A DNA stretch of 64,000 nt from Sphingomonas cannabina. GTDB taxonomy: Bacteria; Pseudomonadota; Alphaproteobacteria; Sphingomonadales; Sphingomonadaceae. The position numbers and the translations under genes were made by a program. Below, in pieces: positions 18,494 to 27,600 of the stretch. Position 1 is the first letter of the stretch; each line of letters opens with the position of its first letter. The stretch spans positions 1,659,001-1,723,000 of the forward strand of contig NZ_CP090059.1 of the NCBI RefSeq assembly GCF_021391395.1. The letters run 5' to 3'. The notes under the pieces were generated by a model that made no database searches, was not told where the DNA came from, and saw only the letters and a list, made by a program, of their open reading frames with translations.

Positions 18494-19729
18494 ATGCGTA
18501 TCCTCCACGTCCTCGATCATGGCCTGCCGCTGCACAGCGGCTATGCCTTCCGCACCCGCGCCATCCTGACCGCGCAGATGCGGCGAGGGCATGAGATCGC
18601 CGCCGTCACCGGCCCGCGCTATCATGACGGCGAAACGGGCGAGGTGACGATCGACGGCATCCGCTTCTTCCGCACCCCCGCTTTCGCGCCGGCACCGACG
18701 CCGCTCGGCGAATGGCGCGAGATCGCCGCCTTCGCGCGGCGGATCGGCGAGGTGATCGAGGACTTCCGGCCGGACGTGCTCCACGCCCATTCGCCGGTGA
18801 TCGACGCGTTGGCGGCACTCAGGGCGCGGCGCGGCCTGCCGCTGGTCTATGAGATCCGCGCCTTCTGGGAGGACGCGGCGGTCGGCAACGGTACTGGCAG
18901 CGAGGGATCGCTGCGCTATCGGCTGACCAAGGGGCTGGAGACCTGGGCGGTGCGGCAGGCCGATGCGGTCGCGGTGATCTGCGAAGGACTGCGCTCGGAC
19001 CTGGTGGCGCGCGGCATTGCTGCGGACAAGATCATGGTGTCGCCCAACGGCGTCGACATGACGCTGTTCGGCGCGCCCGTCCCGCCGGATTCGGCGCTCG
19101 CCGCGGAACTGGGCGTCGATGGGGCGGAGACGATCGGCTTCATCGGCAGCTTCTACGACTATGAGGGGCTGGACACGCTGATCGCAGCAATGCCGGCGCT
19201 GGTCGCGGCGCGGCCGGGGCTCAGGCTGATCCTGGTCGGCGGCGGGCCGGAAGAGGCGGCGTTGCGGGCGCAGGCGGCCGCCTCGCCGGCCGCGGAGGCG
19301 ATCCGATTCGTTGGGCGGGTGCCGCACAGTGAGGTCGAACGCTACTACAGCCTGATCGACGTCCTGGTGTATCCACGCAAGGCAATGCGACTCACCGATC
19401 TCGTCACGCCACTGAAGCCGCTGGAAGCGATGGCGCAGCGCCGCCTCGTCGCCGCATCCGACGTCGGCGGGCACCGCGAGCTGATTCGCGACGGCGATAC
19501 CGGCACGCTTTTCGCCGCCGACGATCCCGCGGCACTGGCGGGAGCCGTGGCGGCGATGTTCGCCGACCGCGGCGGATGGGACGCGCGGCGGGAGCGTGCC
19601 CGTGCCTTCGTGGAAGCGGAGCGCGATTGGGCCGCGAATGTGGCTCGCTACGATCCCGTTTACCAAAAGATCACCCAATCCGGGGCAAGGAAGGCGCCAT
19701 GGTCGCGTTCTCCTTCCGTCAGCGCCTGA
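18494..19729 (+). CDS. Glycosyltransferase family 4, exosortase-A-associated type
   Basis: This 411-residue GT-B enzyme begins MRILHVLDHGLPLHSGYAFR, the pattern of the PEP-CTERM/exosortase-A-associated glycosyltransferase group. The N-terminal acceptor domain is followed by a C-terminal nucleotide-sugar domain with IGSFYDYEGLDTLI, LILVGGGPEE and the EX7E-like region near PLKPLEAMAQRRLVAASDVGGHRELI. It adds a sugar to a lipid-linked precursor in the cytoplasm. It is divergent from the ligase and overlaps the following membrane protein gene by 31 bases. Confidence 0.88.
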   Translation: MRILHVLDHGLPLHSGYAFRTRAILTAQMRRGHEIAAVTGPRYHDGETGEVTIDGIRFFRTPAFAPAPTPLGEWREIAAFARRIGEVIEDFRPDVLHAHSPVIDALAALRARRGLPLVYEIRAFWEDAAVGNGTGSEGSLRYRLTKGLETWAVRQADAVAVICEGLRSDLVARGIAADKIMVSPNGVDMTLFGAPVPPDSALAAELGVDGAETIGFIGSFYDYEGLDTLIAAMPALVAARPGLRLILVGGGPEEAALRAQAAASPAAEAIRFVGRVPHSEVERYYSLIDVLVYPRKAMRLTDLVTPLKPLEAMAQRRLVAASDVGGHRELIRDGDTGTLFAADDPAALAGAVAAMFADRGGWDARRERARAFVEAERDWAANVARYDPVYQKITQSGARKAPWSRSPSVSA

Positions 19730-20511
19730 CGCTTTCGCCGGCGGCGCTCGCTGCGATCGTCGCGGCGGGTGCGGTGGCGGCGGCAATGGTCGCGCTGCCC
19801 ACGCACGTTCTCGAATCACTTGCCGTCGACAGTGGCGTCGCCGCCTTCGTGCCCTCGGCCGAGCCGCCGCTCGGCACCACCGCGCGCACGCTGCTGGCGA
19901 TGTTGGGCGGTGCCTTTGCCGGCGCGGCCGGCTGGGCCGTGGTGACGCTGCTGCCGCGCCGCTCGCCGCCTCCGGGCCGGCAGCCGCAGTCGGACGAAGA
20001 GACGGTGCCGGTGCTTCGCCGCGCCGATGCGCATCCCGACGCGCCGCCGCGCGCGCCGCTGCTCGCCACCCGCGATCTCGGCCCGCCGCCGTTTCCGCCC
20101 GAGCGGGCCGAACCGGCGCCGGAGCCGGAGCCCGAACCGATCGAACGCGACCTGCCGCGCGACCTGGAGGCGCCGCTCTCCGCTTTCGATCCGGGCGCGA
20201 TTCCCGAAGTACCGGCGGTGCCGGTCCCGCCGGTGGCGCCGCTCTATCGCAAGCCGGATCTCCGGCCCGGCGAGCGGATCGAGACCTTCGAGCTCGCCCG
20301 CCCGGCGCCGCTGCCGATCGACGAACGCCCGCTCGCCGCGCCGCGGACCGAGGCGACGATCCAGGCGCTGCTCGACCGGCTGGAAAAGGGCGTCACGCGC
20401 CGCGCCGAGGCGGCCCCTGAACCGCAGCAGCCAACATCGCCTGCCGAGTCGTCGCTGCAAGGGTTGGAGCGGGCGCTCGACGAGCTTCGCCGGCTGGCGG
20501 TGCGGGTGTAG
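19699..20511 (+). CDS. Membrane-anchored proline-rich protein of unknown function
   Basis: This 270-residue protein has two N-terminal hydrophobic helices (about residues 13-35 and 63-85) and a long proline- and glutamate-rich cytoplasmic or periplasmic region (PEPEPEPIERDLPRD), ending in a helix LQGLERALDELRRLAVRV. ATG 19699 has AAGGAAGG at ideal spacing and lies inside the end of the glycosyltransferase gene, so translation is probably coupled. The sequence is low in complexity; a scaffold or tether for the polysaccharide machinery is only a guess. Confidence 0.65.
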   Translation: MVAFSFRQRLTLSPAALAAIVAAGAVAAAMVALPTHVLESLAVDSGVAAFVPSAEPPLGTTARTLLAMLGGAFAGAAGWAVVTLLPRRSPPPGRQPQSDEETVPVLRRADAHPDAPPRAPLLATRDLGPPPFPPERAEPAPEPEPEPIERDLPRDLEAPLSAFDPGAIPEVPAVPVPPVAPLYRKPDLRPGERIETFELARPAPLPIDERPLAAPRTEATIQALLDRLEKGVTRRAEAAPEPQQPTSPAESSLQGLERALDELRRLAVRV

Positions 20512-20529
20512 GGCGGATCCGCTCTCATC

Positions 20530-20650
20530 CGTCACCCCGGACTTGTTCCGGGGTCCACCGGGCAGCCGAGCGTAGGTTTCACGCCTCCAGCTACAACCGT
20601 GGCGCCAGTCCAGGTGGAGACGTGGATGCCGGAACAAGTCCGGCATGACG
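20530..20650. repeat. Palindromic intergenic repeat pair
   Basis: Arms at 20530-20557 (CGTCACCCCGGACTTGTTCCGGGGTCCA-like) and 20623-20650 (TGGATGCCGGAACAAGTCCGGCATGACG-like) are inverted relative to each other and belong to the same class as the element at 5513-5619. It lies between convergent genes. Confidence 0.65.
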
Positions 20651-20759
20651 ATTCGGGTTCATTGCAGCCGCCGGTAATCCATCCCATCGCTTACGCCGCC
20701 GGCGGCAAAGTGAAGGGGATCGCGCTGCATTCGTTCACGTTCGTCCACTTTGCCCGCCC

Positions 20760-21074
20760 TCATCGTTCCTCCACCGTCAGCGCTTCGACCACCGCCTCGA
20801 TCCGGTCGCTCGAACGCTGCTTGCGCACGACCGCCAGGTCGGCGACGAGATGCCCGCGCAGCGGCAGCTCCGCTTCGGGCAAGGCGGCGAGCCAGCGCCC
20901 GCTCGCATCGTCCCCCCCGACCGTCATCGATAGCACATGCCGCGCGCCGCTAAACGTCGCGCTGGCCCAGCGCGTCGACTGCGCCTCGGCGACATGCACG
21001 GCCACGCCGGCCCGAGCGGCATTGTGGATCAATGCGCGCTCGAGCAGCGTCGCCGCGTCCGGACCCCGGCTCAT
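20760..21074 (-). CDS. Hypothetical protein next to an HTH gene
   Basis: This 104-residue protein has no family I recognise. It has a predicted alpha-beta pattern (LLERALIHNAARAGVAVHV, then RHVLSMTV, then LRGHLVADLAVV and a C-terminal helix). Its start overlaps the stop of the small HTH gene by four bases (ATGA), so the two form a unit divergent from the HTH/S24 gene across an SOS-like box. That position makes a role linked to DNA damage conceivable, but nothing in the protein shows it. Confidence 0.6.
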   Translation of the reverse strand: MSRGPDAATLLERALIHNAARAGVAVHVAEAQSTRWASATFSGARHVLSMTVGGDDASGRWLAALPEAELPLRGHLVADLAVVRKQRSSDRIEAVVEALTVEER

Positions 21075-21259
21075 GGCCGGCGCTCCGGGTGGGCGGCGAT
21101 GAAGGCCTCGATCCGCGCGATCATTCTCGCCCCCGGCTCGCGGCCGTTGAGGAGATCGGAAACGAGCCGCGGATCGTTGGCTGCCCTCCGCCCGAATTCC
21201 GTCGCCGGCATGCCGGTCTGTTTCATGTAACGGCGCACGCGCGCCAGCACTTCCGCCAC
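21071..21259 (-). CDS. Small helix-turn-helix protein
   Basis: This 62-residue protein is little more than one HTH: RRYMKQTGMPATEFGRRAANDPRLVSDLLNGREPG fits a Cro/XRE-like fold with recognition helix near PRLVSDLLNG. It would bind DNA as a dimer. Its start lies 27 bases from the SOS-like box (21287-21301) and it diverges from the HTH/S24 gene, so it may share that control region. It is coupled to the downstream hypothetical gene by ATGA. Confidence 0.7.
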   Translation of the reverse strand: MAEVLARVRRYMKQTGMPATEFGRRAANDPRLVSDLLNGREPGARMIARIEAFIAAHPERRP

Positions 21260-21286
21260 GATTCGTACCTCCGACTCGCTGGTTAT

Positions 21287-21301
21287 GTTCCTGATATGTT
21301 C
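21287..21301 (+). promoter_or_regulatory. SOS-like box GTTC-N7-GTTC
   Basis: GTTC-CTGATAT-GTTC matches the LexA operator known in alphaproteobacteria. It lies between two divergent genes, 53 bases before the GTG of the HTH/S24 gene. A match of eight fixed bases is expected about twice by chance in 64 kb (both strands), so position is the main argument. Confidence 0.6.
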
Positions 21302-21324
21302 TGTTTTGCCATTTCCAACTTGTC

Positions 21325-21338
21325 TAGGAAATTTCCTA
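21325..21338. promoter_or_regulatory. Perfect 14-bp palindrome, candidate operator
   Basis: TAGGAAA-TTTCCTA lies 15 bases before the GTG start of the HTH/S24 gene. A dimeric HTH repressor, most simply the HTH/S24 product itself, would be expected to bind such a site and autoregulate. Confidence 0.5.
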
Positions 21339-21353
21339 CGCTATGGATCGGAT

Positions 21354-21575
21354 GTGGATGGAGCCGAGCAACGCCGGGCGCTCGAGGCGCTGATCGCCGA
21401 GGGGGGCGCGAGCTTCGCCGCGCTCTCGCGCATGCTCGGCCGCAATCCGGCGTGGCTGCAGCAGTATCTGAAGCGCGGCACGCCGAGGCTGCTGCCGGAG
21501 GAAGATCGCGGGCGGCTCGCGCGCTTCTTCGGAGTGGACGAGGCGGTGCTCGGCGGGCCGGCGACGAGGCTCGTC
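21354..21575 (+). pseudogene. HTH/S24 repressor gene, N-terminal part, split by the prophage
   Basis: From GTG 21354 the frame encodes an HTH domain (ALSRMLGRNPAWLQQYLKRG, then RLARFFGVDEAVLGGP). At 21576 the prophage starts. Joining base 21575 to base 59330 restores the frame (…ATRLV-TVPRIEV…) and gives a 204-residue protein with a C-terminal S24 (LexA/CI-type) peptidase domain. In the lysogen the left part continues 39 bases into the phage and stops at 21614, giving an 86-residue HTH-only protein. The start is chosen by similarity to the phage copy at 40000-40272; the frame is open back to 21285. Confidence 0.88.
21571..21575 (+). repeat. Target-site duplication, left copy
   Basis: TCGTC directly before the prophage left end. 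The same five bases follow the right end at 59325-59329. Five-base duplications are the hallmark of MuA-type transposition. Confidence 0.9.
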
Positions 21576-21650
21576 TGTAGCGGGCCAAAAAAGTTGGCCA
21601 AAAATTCCCGATGAGAAAGAGCCGTGCACCCGCGTTGCAACGGTGCTGAT
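21576..21650. other. Prophage left end
   Basis: A 75-base non-coding end with the terminal TGTAGCGGGCC and an internal GCGTTGCAACGG at 21632-21643, which recurs near the right end at 59152-59163. These are candidate transposase binding sites. A repeat of the terminal AAGTTGGCCAAAAA pattern is also visible (21591-21604). Confidence 0.7.
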
Positions 21651-22295
21651 TTAGCGCTCGGCCGAGCCCGAGCCGTCCGCGAAGACACGTTGATACCAGT
21701 CCTGCCAGCCCTGCGCCTTCACCGTGTTTTCGGAGCAGATGCGGAGGTCGCTGGCATCCACGACGGGCGCTCCACCGGCTCCCGCAGTGCGCTGGGAGGG
21801 GCCGGTGGTAACGGGCAGGCCCGCTGCGCTGCGGTTACCTCGAACGTCTGCGGTCGAGCCTTCGGCACTCCGCAAGCGCTCAGCAAAAGCAGCGGCAGCG
21901 GCGCGAGCCGCGGCCAGTTGAGCGCGTAGCGCATCTTCGGTCTCCTGAGTGATTGCCGCCTGCGCGGTCTCGACCGCACGGGCATGGGCGATGTCCTCCG
22001 CCTTAGCCTCGGCGCGCTTGGCCCGGATGTCGCGGATGAGGTTGCCGTAGTACCCGATCTGCATGGCGATCTGATCGGCGCGGATCACCTTGCCCTCGGG
22101 CCAACCGTTCGCGACGGTGATCGCTCGCCGCGCCTGGTCGATCGTCGCCTGACGATCGGAGGCGACCCGCTCCCATTCGGCTGCTGAGCTACGCGCGTCG
22201 ACCAGCATCCACGCCAGGGCAGCGAAGACGATGGCGGAAAGGACGAGCTTCCAGTTCCGCAGTGCCAGAGCGGCGAGCGCATTCCACGCGATCAC
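21651..22295 (-). CDS. Inner-membrane spanin (Rz-like)
   Basis: This 214-residue protein has one N-terminal transmembrane helix (LVLSAIVFAALAWMLV) and a long helical, alanine- and arginine-rich periplasmic part (AEDIAHARAVETAQAAITQETEDALRAQ…) able to form a coiled coil, as in phage Rz. It follows the lysozyme gene with an ATGA overlap and contains the Rz1-like lipoprotein gene nested in another frame. Spanins fuse inner and outer membranes in the last step of lysis. Confidence 0.8.
   Translation of the reverse strand: MIAWNALAALALRNWKLVLSAIVFAALAWMLVDARSSAAEWERVASDRQATIDQARRAITVANGWPEGKVIRADQIAMQIGYYGNLIRDIRAKRAEAKAEDIAHARAVETAQAAITQETEDALRAQLAAARAAAAAFAERLRSAEGSTADVRGNRSAAGLPVTTGPSQRTAGAGGAPVVDASDLRICSENTVKAQGWQDWYQRVFADGSGSAER
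21719..21934 (-). CDS. Outer-membrane spanin lipoprotein (Rz1-like), nested in Rz
   Basis: ATG 21934 follows CAGGAGA with good spacing and opens a 71-residue frame wholly inside the Rz-like gene. The sequence has a lipoprotein signal (APLPLLLLSAC, lipobox LSAC) and a proline-rich mature part (CPLPPAPPSALREPVERPSW), the signature of Rz1 o-spanins. The nested arrangement is the classical lambda Rz/Rz1 one. Confidence 0.82.
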   Translation of the reverse strand: MRYALNWPRLAPLPLLLLSACGVPKARPQTFEVTAAQRACPLPPAPPSALREPVERPSWMPATSASAPKTR

Positions 22296-22855
22296 GTGAG
22301 CCCCCTCAAGCAGATCTCGCGCTCGCGCTGCCGACGAAGCTGAAGGCCGCGAACGATCTTGCCGCTAGCCTTCACCCACATCAGGAACGCGTCGCAGCCG
22401 CCGCGCCAATCGCCGGCATCGAAGCGGCGGTCGACCGTGGACCCGCAGTAGGCCGCGGTCCCGATGTTATAGGCGAGACTGATCGCCGCCCACCGCTGAT
22501 AGTCGCGGCCACGTTCGCGCAGCCGCGGCGTGCACGCCATCACCGGCTCAGCATGTGCGATGAGCTGGCGCTCCAGCCGCGCCTGACACCCAGCCTGCGT
22601 TTCGCGCAGGCCGGGCTTCACGTTGGCGGTGTCGCCATCGCAGATCGTCCAGATCCCGGCGATATCGCGATAGGCATCGAGATGCTGATCGCCCGCCTTG
22701 TGCGTGACGACGATCTCGCCCGTTGGCTTGATGGCGGCGTCGACGGTGCGGCCGCTCTCGTCCTTTGGGATGCTGACCAACAACCCCAGCGCGGTAACCG
22801 CGCCGACGATGGCGGCGAGCGTCTTCTTGCCTGGCTTGGGTAGGGTCACGGGCAT
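22292..22855 (-). CDS. Phage lysozyme (glycoside hydrolase 24 type)
   Basis: This 187-residue protein has an N-terminal hydrophobic helix (TLAAIVGAVTALGLLV), possibly a signal-arrest-release anchor, then a GH24 core: HLDAYRDIAGIWTICDGDT, a cysteine-containing CQARLERQL helix and the C-terminal FNAGD-like segment RFDAGDWRGGCDAFLMW. It should cleave peptidoglycan at the end of infection. The usual catalytic Glu of the E-G-x-x-L-x-A-Y motif is not in place (AGDQHLDAY). ATG 22855 lies after GGGAGACGGG; the frame extends upstream without similarity. It overlaps the Rz-like gene by ATGA. Confidence 0.82.
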   Translation of the reverse strand: MPVTLPKPGKKTLAAIVGAVTALGLLVSIPKDESGRTVDAAIKPTGEIVVTHKAGDQHLDAYRDIAGIWTICDGDTANVKPGLRETQAGCQARLERQLIAHAEPVMACTPRLRERGRDYQRWAAISLAYNIGTAAYCGSTVDRRFDAGDWRGGCDAFLMWVKASGKIVRGLQLRRQREREICLRGLT

Positions 22856-22908
22856 GACACCCGTCTCCCACACCGCGCCGGCTGCAGATGCCTTCCGCCA
22901 ACGGACGG

Positions 22909-23643
22909 TCAAGCCCAATCCTCGATGCGCAGGGCCCATTTTGTAGCGCCGACGTCGAACCGTTCATACGGCTCGATGCGCTGCAGCAGCGACCAGTGCC
23001 ACGCCTCCGACAGCGTCGCGTTGACGTCCTCCGCGACAAGGATCGAGCGGCTCATGCGACGATCGCGGGCGATCCCGTACAGCTCGTCGCGTTCGGCGTC
23101 GGAAAGATCGCCGAAGGTCCATTGCCATCCACCGGCACCGGCGCCATCCTCGATGCCGAAGCCGCCGTCGACACGACGCGACGCAGTGCCGGTGTCGATC
23201 ACCGGCCGGCCGCTGCCGAGATCATGACCGTACATCGGCCAGAACCGCTTGCCGACCGCCGCCACCCCGATCTGGAAGCCGGCCGGCAGGTTGCCTGATA
23301 TGCCGATGTAGCGCGCATTCACGGGCGCGGCGGCAGCGAATGCGTAGTGCCGCCGCTCACCGGGGATCTTCGTCGAGAGCGAGGTGAGCGCGGGCGCAAG
23401 CACGGTGGTGTTAGGATTGGCCGTGCCACAACTCAGCGCAAGCGGCGTCGCCCCGCCGTCGTTGGTGTAGCCGAGAAAGATCGTATCGACCGGCGTAACC
23501 CCGCCGAGGTCGAGCGTGATGGTCGCCGCGCCTCCCAGGGCCACCGCGACCTCCTTCGGCTCAGCGGTACCGATTCTCGCCGCGCCGGAGATCCCGGAGG
23601 CGGTGACGGTGAATGGCAAGGGCCGAACGATCGCGCCGCTCAT
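22909..23643 (-). CDS. Phage tail-region protein, beta-rich
   Basis: This 244-residue protein is rich in beta strands (TITLDLGGVTPVDTIFLGYTNDGG, ARYIGISGNLPAGFQIGVAAVG) like a carbohydrate-binding jelly roll, followed by a helical segment DLSDAERDELYGIARDRRMSRSI. It lies between the tail-tip gene cluster and lysozyme and overlaps the next upstream gene by ATGA. A role in tail tip decoration or receptor binding is inferred from position only. Confidence 0.6.
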   Translation of the reverse strand: MSGAIVRPLPFTVTASGISGAARIGTAEPKEVAVALGGAATITLDLGGVTPVDTIFLGYTNDGGATPLALSCGTANPNTTVLAPALTSLSTKIPGERRHYAFAAAAPVNARYIGISGNLPAGFQIGVAAVGKRFWPMYGHDLGSGRPVIDTGTASRRVDGGFGIEDGAGAGGWQWTFGDLSDAERDELYGIARDRRMSRSILVAEDVNATLSEAWHWSLLQRIEPYERFDVGATKWALRIEDWA

Positions 23644-23972
23644 GCGAGCCTCCGAAGTACGGTAAGCGTGGTGTCGGAGCCGTTCTCCTTGGCGCCGATC
23701 ACGATCGAGACGATGCCGCCGATGATCCTCGTCTTGCCTTGGAGATCACGACGCTTCCCCGCGACCACGACAGTCTCGCGGACGATGGGCATACCGAAGA
23801 ACGCCGCCATGCGCTGAGTTTCGGCGACGGCTCCTGCCCTGGTCGCGAGCGGGGAAATGAACTTGACCTCGACCCCCCGATCGCCCCACGCGACGACGCT
23901 GTCGGTCGGCTGGCGCAAATAGAGCGCCTCTGACTTGAACGCGAGCGCAGCGGCTGGATCGACGCTGCTCAC
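23640..23972 (-). CDS. Hypothetical phage protein of the tail-tip operon
   Basis: This 110-residue protein has no recognised family; its C-terminal half is beta-rich (PIVRETVVVAGKRRDLQGKTRIIGGIVSIVIGA). GTG 23972 overlaps the stop of the upstream lipoprotein gene (GTGA), which makes it a better start than the TTG at 23996. It overlaps the next gene by ATGA, so it is tightly embedded in the late operon. Confidence 0.6.
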   Translation of the reverse strand: MSSVDPAAALAFKSEALYLRQPTDSVVAWGDRGVEVKFISPLATRAGAVAETQRMAAFFGMPIVRETVVVAGKRRDLQGKTRIIGGIVSIVIGAKENGSDTTLTVLRRLA

Positions 23973-24280
23973 CGGTGATACCGCCCATGGAAGCAATGAG
24001 CGTCCTCATGCCCACGATGCTCCGGCGCCCACGTGATCATCGGGTCCATGACGTGCATCTCGCACCTGTTGCCGCTCTGGAGGCGGGACCAGCCGAACAG
24101 CTTATCGCGCCCCGGCGTGCTGGGCGGTGACGCCGCGCGCAGCTCGGCGAGCGACCGGTGCTCAATCTGCGTGATGCAGACCGTCTTGCGGTCCAGCTCC
24201 TTTCGATCGAACGTATAGCCGTCCGCACCCGCTTGGTCGCAGCCGGCGAGCAACAGCAACACGGCGAGCGCGGCGCGCAT
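23969..24280 (-). CDS. Small phage-encoded lipoprotein
   Basis: This 103-residue protein has a lipoprotein signal (ALAVLLLLAGC) and a mature part with two further cysteines (KTVCITQI, NRCEMHVMDP) and a His-rich end. Lipoproteins in tail-tip operons of prophages often mask receptors (superinfection exclusion), but that is inference here. The start overlaps the upstream stop (TGATG). Confidence 0.6.
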   Translation of the reverse strand: MRAALAVLLLLAGCDQAGADGYTFDRKELDRKTVCITQIEHRSLAELRAASPPSTPGRDKLFGWSRLQSGNRCEMHVMDPMITWAPEHRGHEDAHCFHGRYHR

Positions 24281-24615
24281 CAGGCCACCACCAGCGACTG
24301 GAAACCGATCTTGAGGCAGCGGAGCTGCTGCCCGAACGGCTCCTGGTCATAGCGATTGTCGATCCCGAGGATCGCCGCCTTCACGCTGGCGAACTCGGCC
24401 GAGTCGGTGACGTTGGTCAGAGGCGCGAGGAACGCTGCACGTTCCGCCGCCGCCTCGTCGGCGGTGCGCTGCTGGGCAGCGGTGACGATCGCCTGCATAC
24501 TGGCGATCGTCGCCGCCAGCTCAGCCGTGGGCGCCTGCTGATAATAGGCCTGGAGCTGGGTCAGCATGGCCTCGACTTCGGCTGCGGTAGGAATGGTCAC
24601 TTCTCCTTCAGGCAT
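24280..24615 (-). CDS. Small helical phage protein after the tail-tip gene
   Basis: This 111-residue protein has a helical, glutamine/alanine-rich N-terminal half (EVEAMLTQLQAYYQQAPTAELAATIASMQAIV) and no family I recognise. Proteins in this place, directly behind a large tail fibre gene, are sometimes fibre assembly chaperones; that is a positional guess. Confidence 0.55.
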   Translation of the reverse strand: MPEGEVTIPTAAEVEAMLTQLQAYYQQAPTAELAATIASMQAIVTAAQQRTADEAAAERAAFLAPLTNVTDSAEFASVKAAILGIDNRYDQEPFGQQLRCLKIGFQSLVVA

Positions 24616-24627
24616 GACAAGCCCTCC

Positions 24628-27600
24628 TCAACGAGATGGGTAGACTTTGAACGGGATGTTCTGGGTGATCGGTGTCTCGGTCGCGGCCGACAGCGTCGTG
24701 TATGCGACCCGGCTGAATGCGGTGATCGGCCCGTCGACGCCGAACTCTTTCCCGCCGTGAGAGCCGATCGCGCCGTTGTATTGGAAAGTGTGGTTGAACG
24801 CCGTGTTCGGGATCGTGGCCGGGGGGACCGTCGGGTAATAGAACTCGCCGCCGCCATCGACGGCGCCGACGAACACGAAGCCGCTGCCGTTGTTGACGTA
24901 GAAGCTCATCGAGCCGGAATAGATGCCGACCCAAGAGTTGGTGTCGTCTCGGTAGTAGCTGGTCCGCGTCAGCGTGCCCGTGGCGCTGACCTGATAGAGC
25001 CCGTTGTAGGCGTCCGCAGCGGTCGGCTTGTCCATTTGCCATGCCGGCGTCCCGCCAACGTTGGTGCCGCCCGTGGCGGCCTGGTTGGCATAGGTCGGCG
25101 AGCCGATGATCTTCGCGCGGGCGGTGAACCCGTTGGCGGTCGACGACAGGGCGCGCACGTCGAGCGAGGAGCCGGCGGGGACCGCGATACCCGACAAGTC
25201 GGGCTCGATCCGCGCCGCGGGCGCGCCGATCGACCCGCCATAACTGACCACCTGCCCATCGTTGGCCAGGAAAATCTTGGGGTCCAGGGCCACCGGAAAA
25301 CCCAACGTGGCCGTGGCGTTCGGGAACACTGACAGGTTGCGGATTAGCGCATTGTTGAGCTTGGCGACACCATCCTCGAACCGGGCGACCTCGACCCACT
25401 GACCAGTGATCCGGTTTCCGACAATGATGCGGTCGCCCATCAACCACAGCGCGCTGCCGTCCTTTCCGGCGAGCAAGCGGAAGATCGCGGGATTGCCGTC
25501 GCCAGCCGCAACAATCTGCTCCAGGAACGCGGCCGAGCCATTGATGTCGGCGATTGCGCCGACGTTCTGGGTGACGGTGGCATTCAGCGAGGCGATATCC
25601 GAGGTCGCCTGTTTGGATGCGATCTCCTGATCGGTCGCCGGCCGAACAAGGCAGCGATACCAGTCGATGACGTTGGCCGTAGCGTTCGATCCCGCTCCCG
25701 CCCAATGCGACATGGCGTAGGTATATGACTTCGACGCGTTCGCAGCAGTGACCTGGAAAAGCTGCCGAGCACGGTACGTCTGCCCCGCCACTCCGGCGCC
25801 GTACTTGGCGCCGATGTTGAGGGAGAGATTTTGGATTGTGTTGCCGCTACTGTCGAGCACCTGAAAAAGCGCTGCCGCCCCGGTAAGCGTGCCCGACACG
25901 AGCCTGACATCGGCCTCGACCACGAACCAGTCACCCGTCCGAACCGATCCGTTCAAACTGGCGGAATAGATGTAGCTGTCGCCGCCGGCGTTGCCGGGAA
26001 GGCGGAGCGCGTAACCGATGCCGTTCTCGCCAACGACCCGCTGCATCCCGCCGAAGCCAGTTCCGGTGCTCCAATTTCCCGGAGGCGCACCGACAGCGGC
26101 GCTCGGATAGTCGGAAAAGGTCCCGTTCGGATTGATCGCGTTCGAGTTGACGCTCGCCGACACGACTGCGCTCGTCTGCGCCGCGGCGGCCGCGTTCGTG
26201 GCGATGGCGGCCTGATTGGTCGAGATCGCCGCCTGCGTTTCGGCGTCGGCCGCGCCGGTCACGTCCTCGAAGGTCAGGTAATCGAGCGCCGTGACAACCG
26301 CGCCGTTGTCGTAGTTCGCCCAGCAGATCAGGCGGACATAGGCGGTCCCGGCGTTGAAGCTGGATGCCGGATAGACGGCGCTCTCGACGTCGACCCAGCC
26401 ACTGCCGGACGGATAGATCGAGCCACCGACCAGGATGTACATGTAGCCGACGTTCGAGCCGACCGTGTTCCCGTTGGCGTCGTAGCACTGGACGCCCATG
26501 TACATTCTGGCCGCCGCGCCGGTGCCGACGTGAAAGCTTCCCCTCAGCTTGTACTTGCGGCCCGCCGTGATCGGGTAGGTCTTGATGCTCCAGATATTTC
26601 GACCGGAAGCGCTGGCGGTAGAGATGACGTTGGTGCGCCCGCCATAGGAGGCGTTGAACACCCACTGGCCCGCGGGCATCACGGTGTTCGGCGCGGGGTC
26701 GTTCGTCCACCCGTCGGTGCCATTGTCGAACTGCTGATTGCCGCCGACCAGGACCGTACTTCTGTAGGCGTTCGCGGTGAGTTGTTGCGAAGCGGCGGCA
26801 GCGGCGGAGGAACCAGCGGCGTTGGTCTCGCTGATCGCCGCTGCCTGCTGGCTCGCGCCGGCCTGTCCTGCCTTCGTGGTGGCGATCCCCGCCTGCTCGG
26901 TCGCGACGCTCGCCTTCTGCCCCGCGGCGGTGTCGCTCGCCGCGGCACTGGCGGAGAAACCCTGGGCGGCCGTGGCCGAGCCTGCCGCGGCAGCACTCTC
27001 AGTGATGTCCTCGACGACAACGGCGATCAGTTGGTAGGTTCCGCTCCCGTACATCCGCGCCATGCCGCGGAGGTAAACGGCGCCGGCCGCAATCGCCGTC
27101 GACCCGGCAATCTCGATCACGACGGTTTCGCGCGTGTTGGCGGCCGGAACCGTTCGCGACGTCGACGGGCTATTCACATAGGCGTAGCTGGAACTGAGGT
27201 AGATTGCCCACGCGTCGATCCGAGGATTGTCGCCAAGTACCGTGGCCCGGTAGTCGACGCTCACACGATAGCGGCGCCCCGGCACGAGCTTGGTGACGCC
27301 GAGCTGGCCGGCGTCGTAATAGGTGGCGCCGAGCAGACTCGGCTTAACTTGCAGCACTTTCCCGATGCCGGCGATGGCCGGAAAGGTGACGCGCGCATCT
27401 TGAGCGATGGACGGCAGGCTGGCGGGATCGCCTTGATAGCCCTCGAACCAGAACTTGCCGTCCGAGAGGAAGTCGCTGGGTAGCAACCCGCGGGCCACCG
27501 CCGTTGCCGACACCTGACTGGCGAGCGCCGCCGCAGCGTTGGTGCCGCTGTTGGTCGCGTCGGTGTGCGCAGCTTGGGCCGATGTGGCGGCGGCGTCGGC

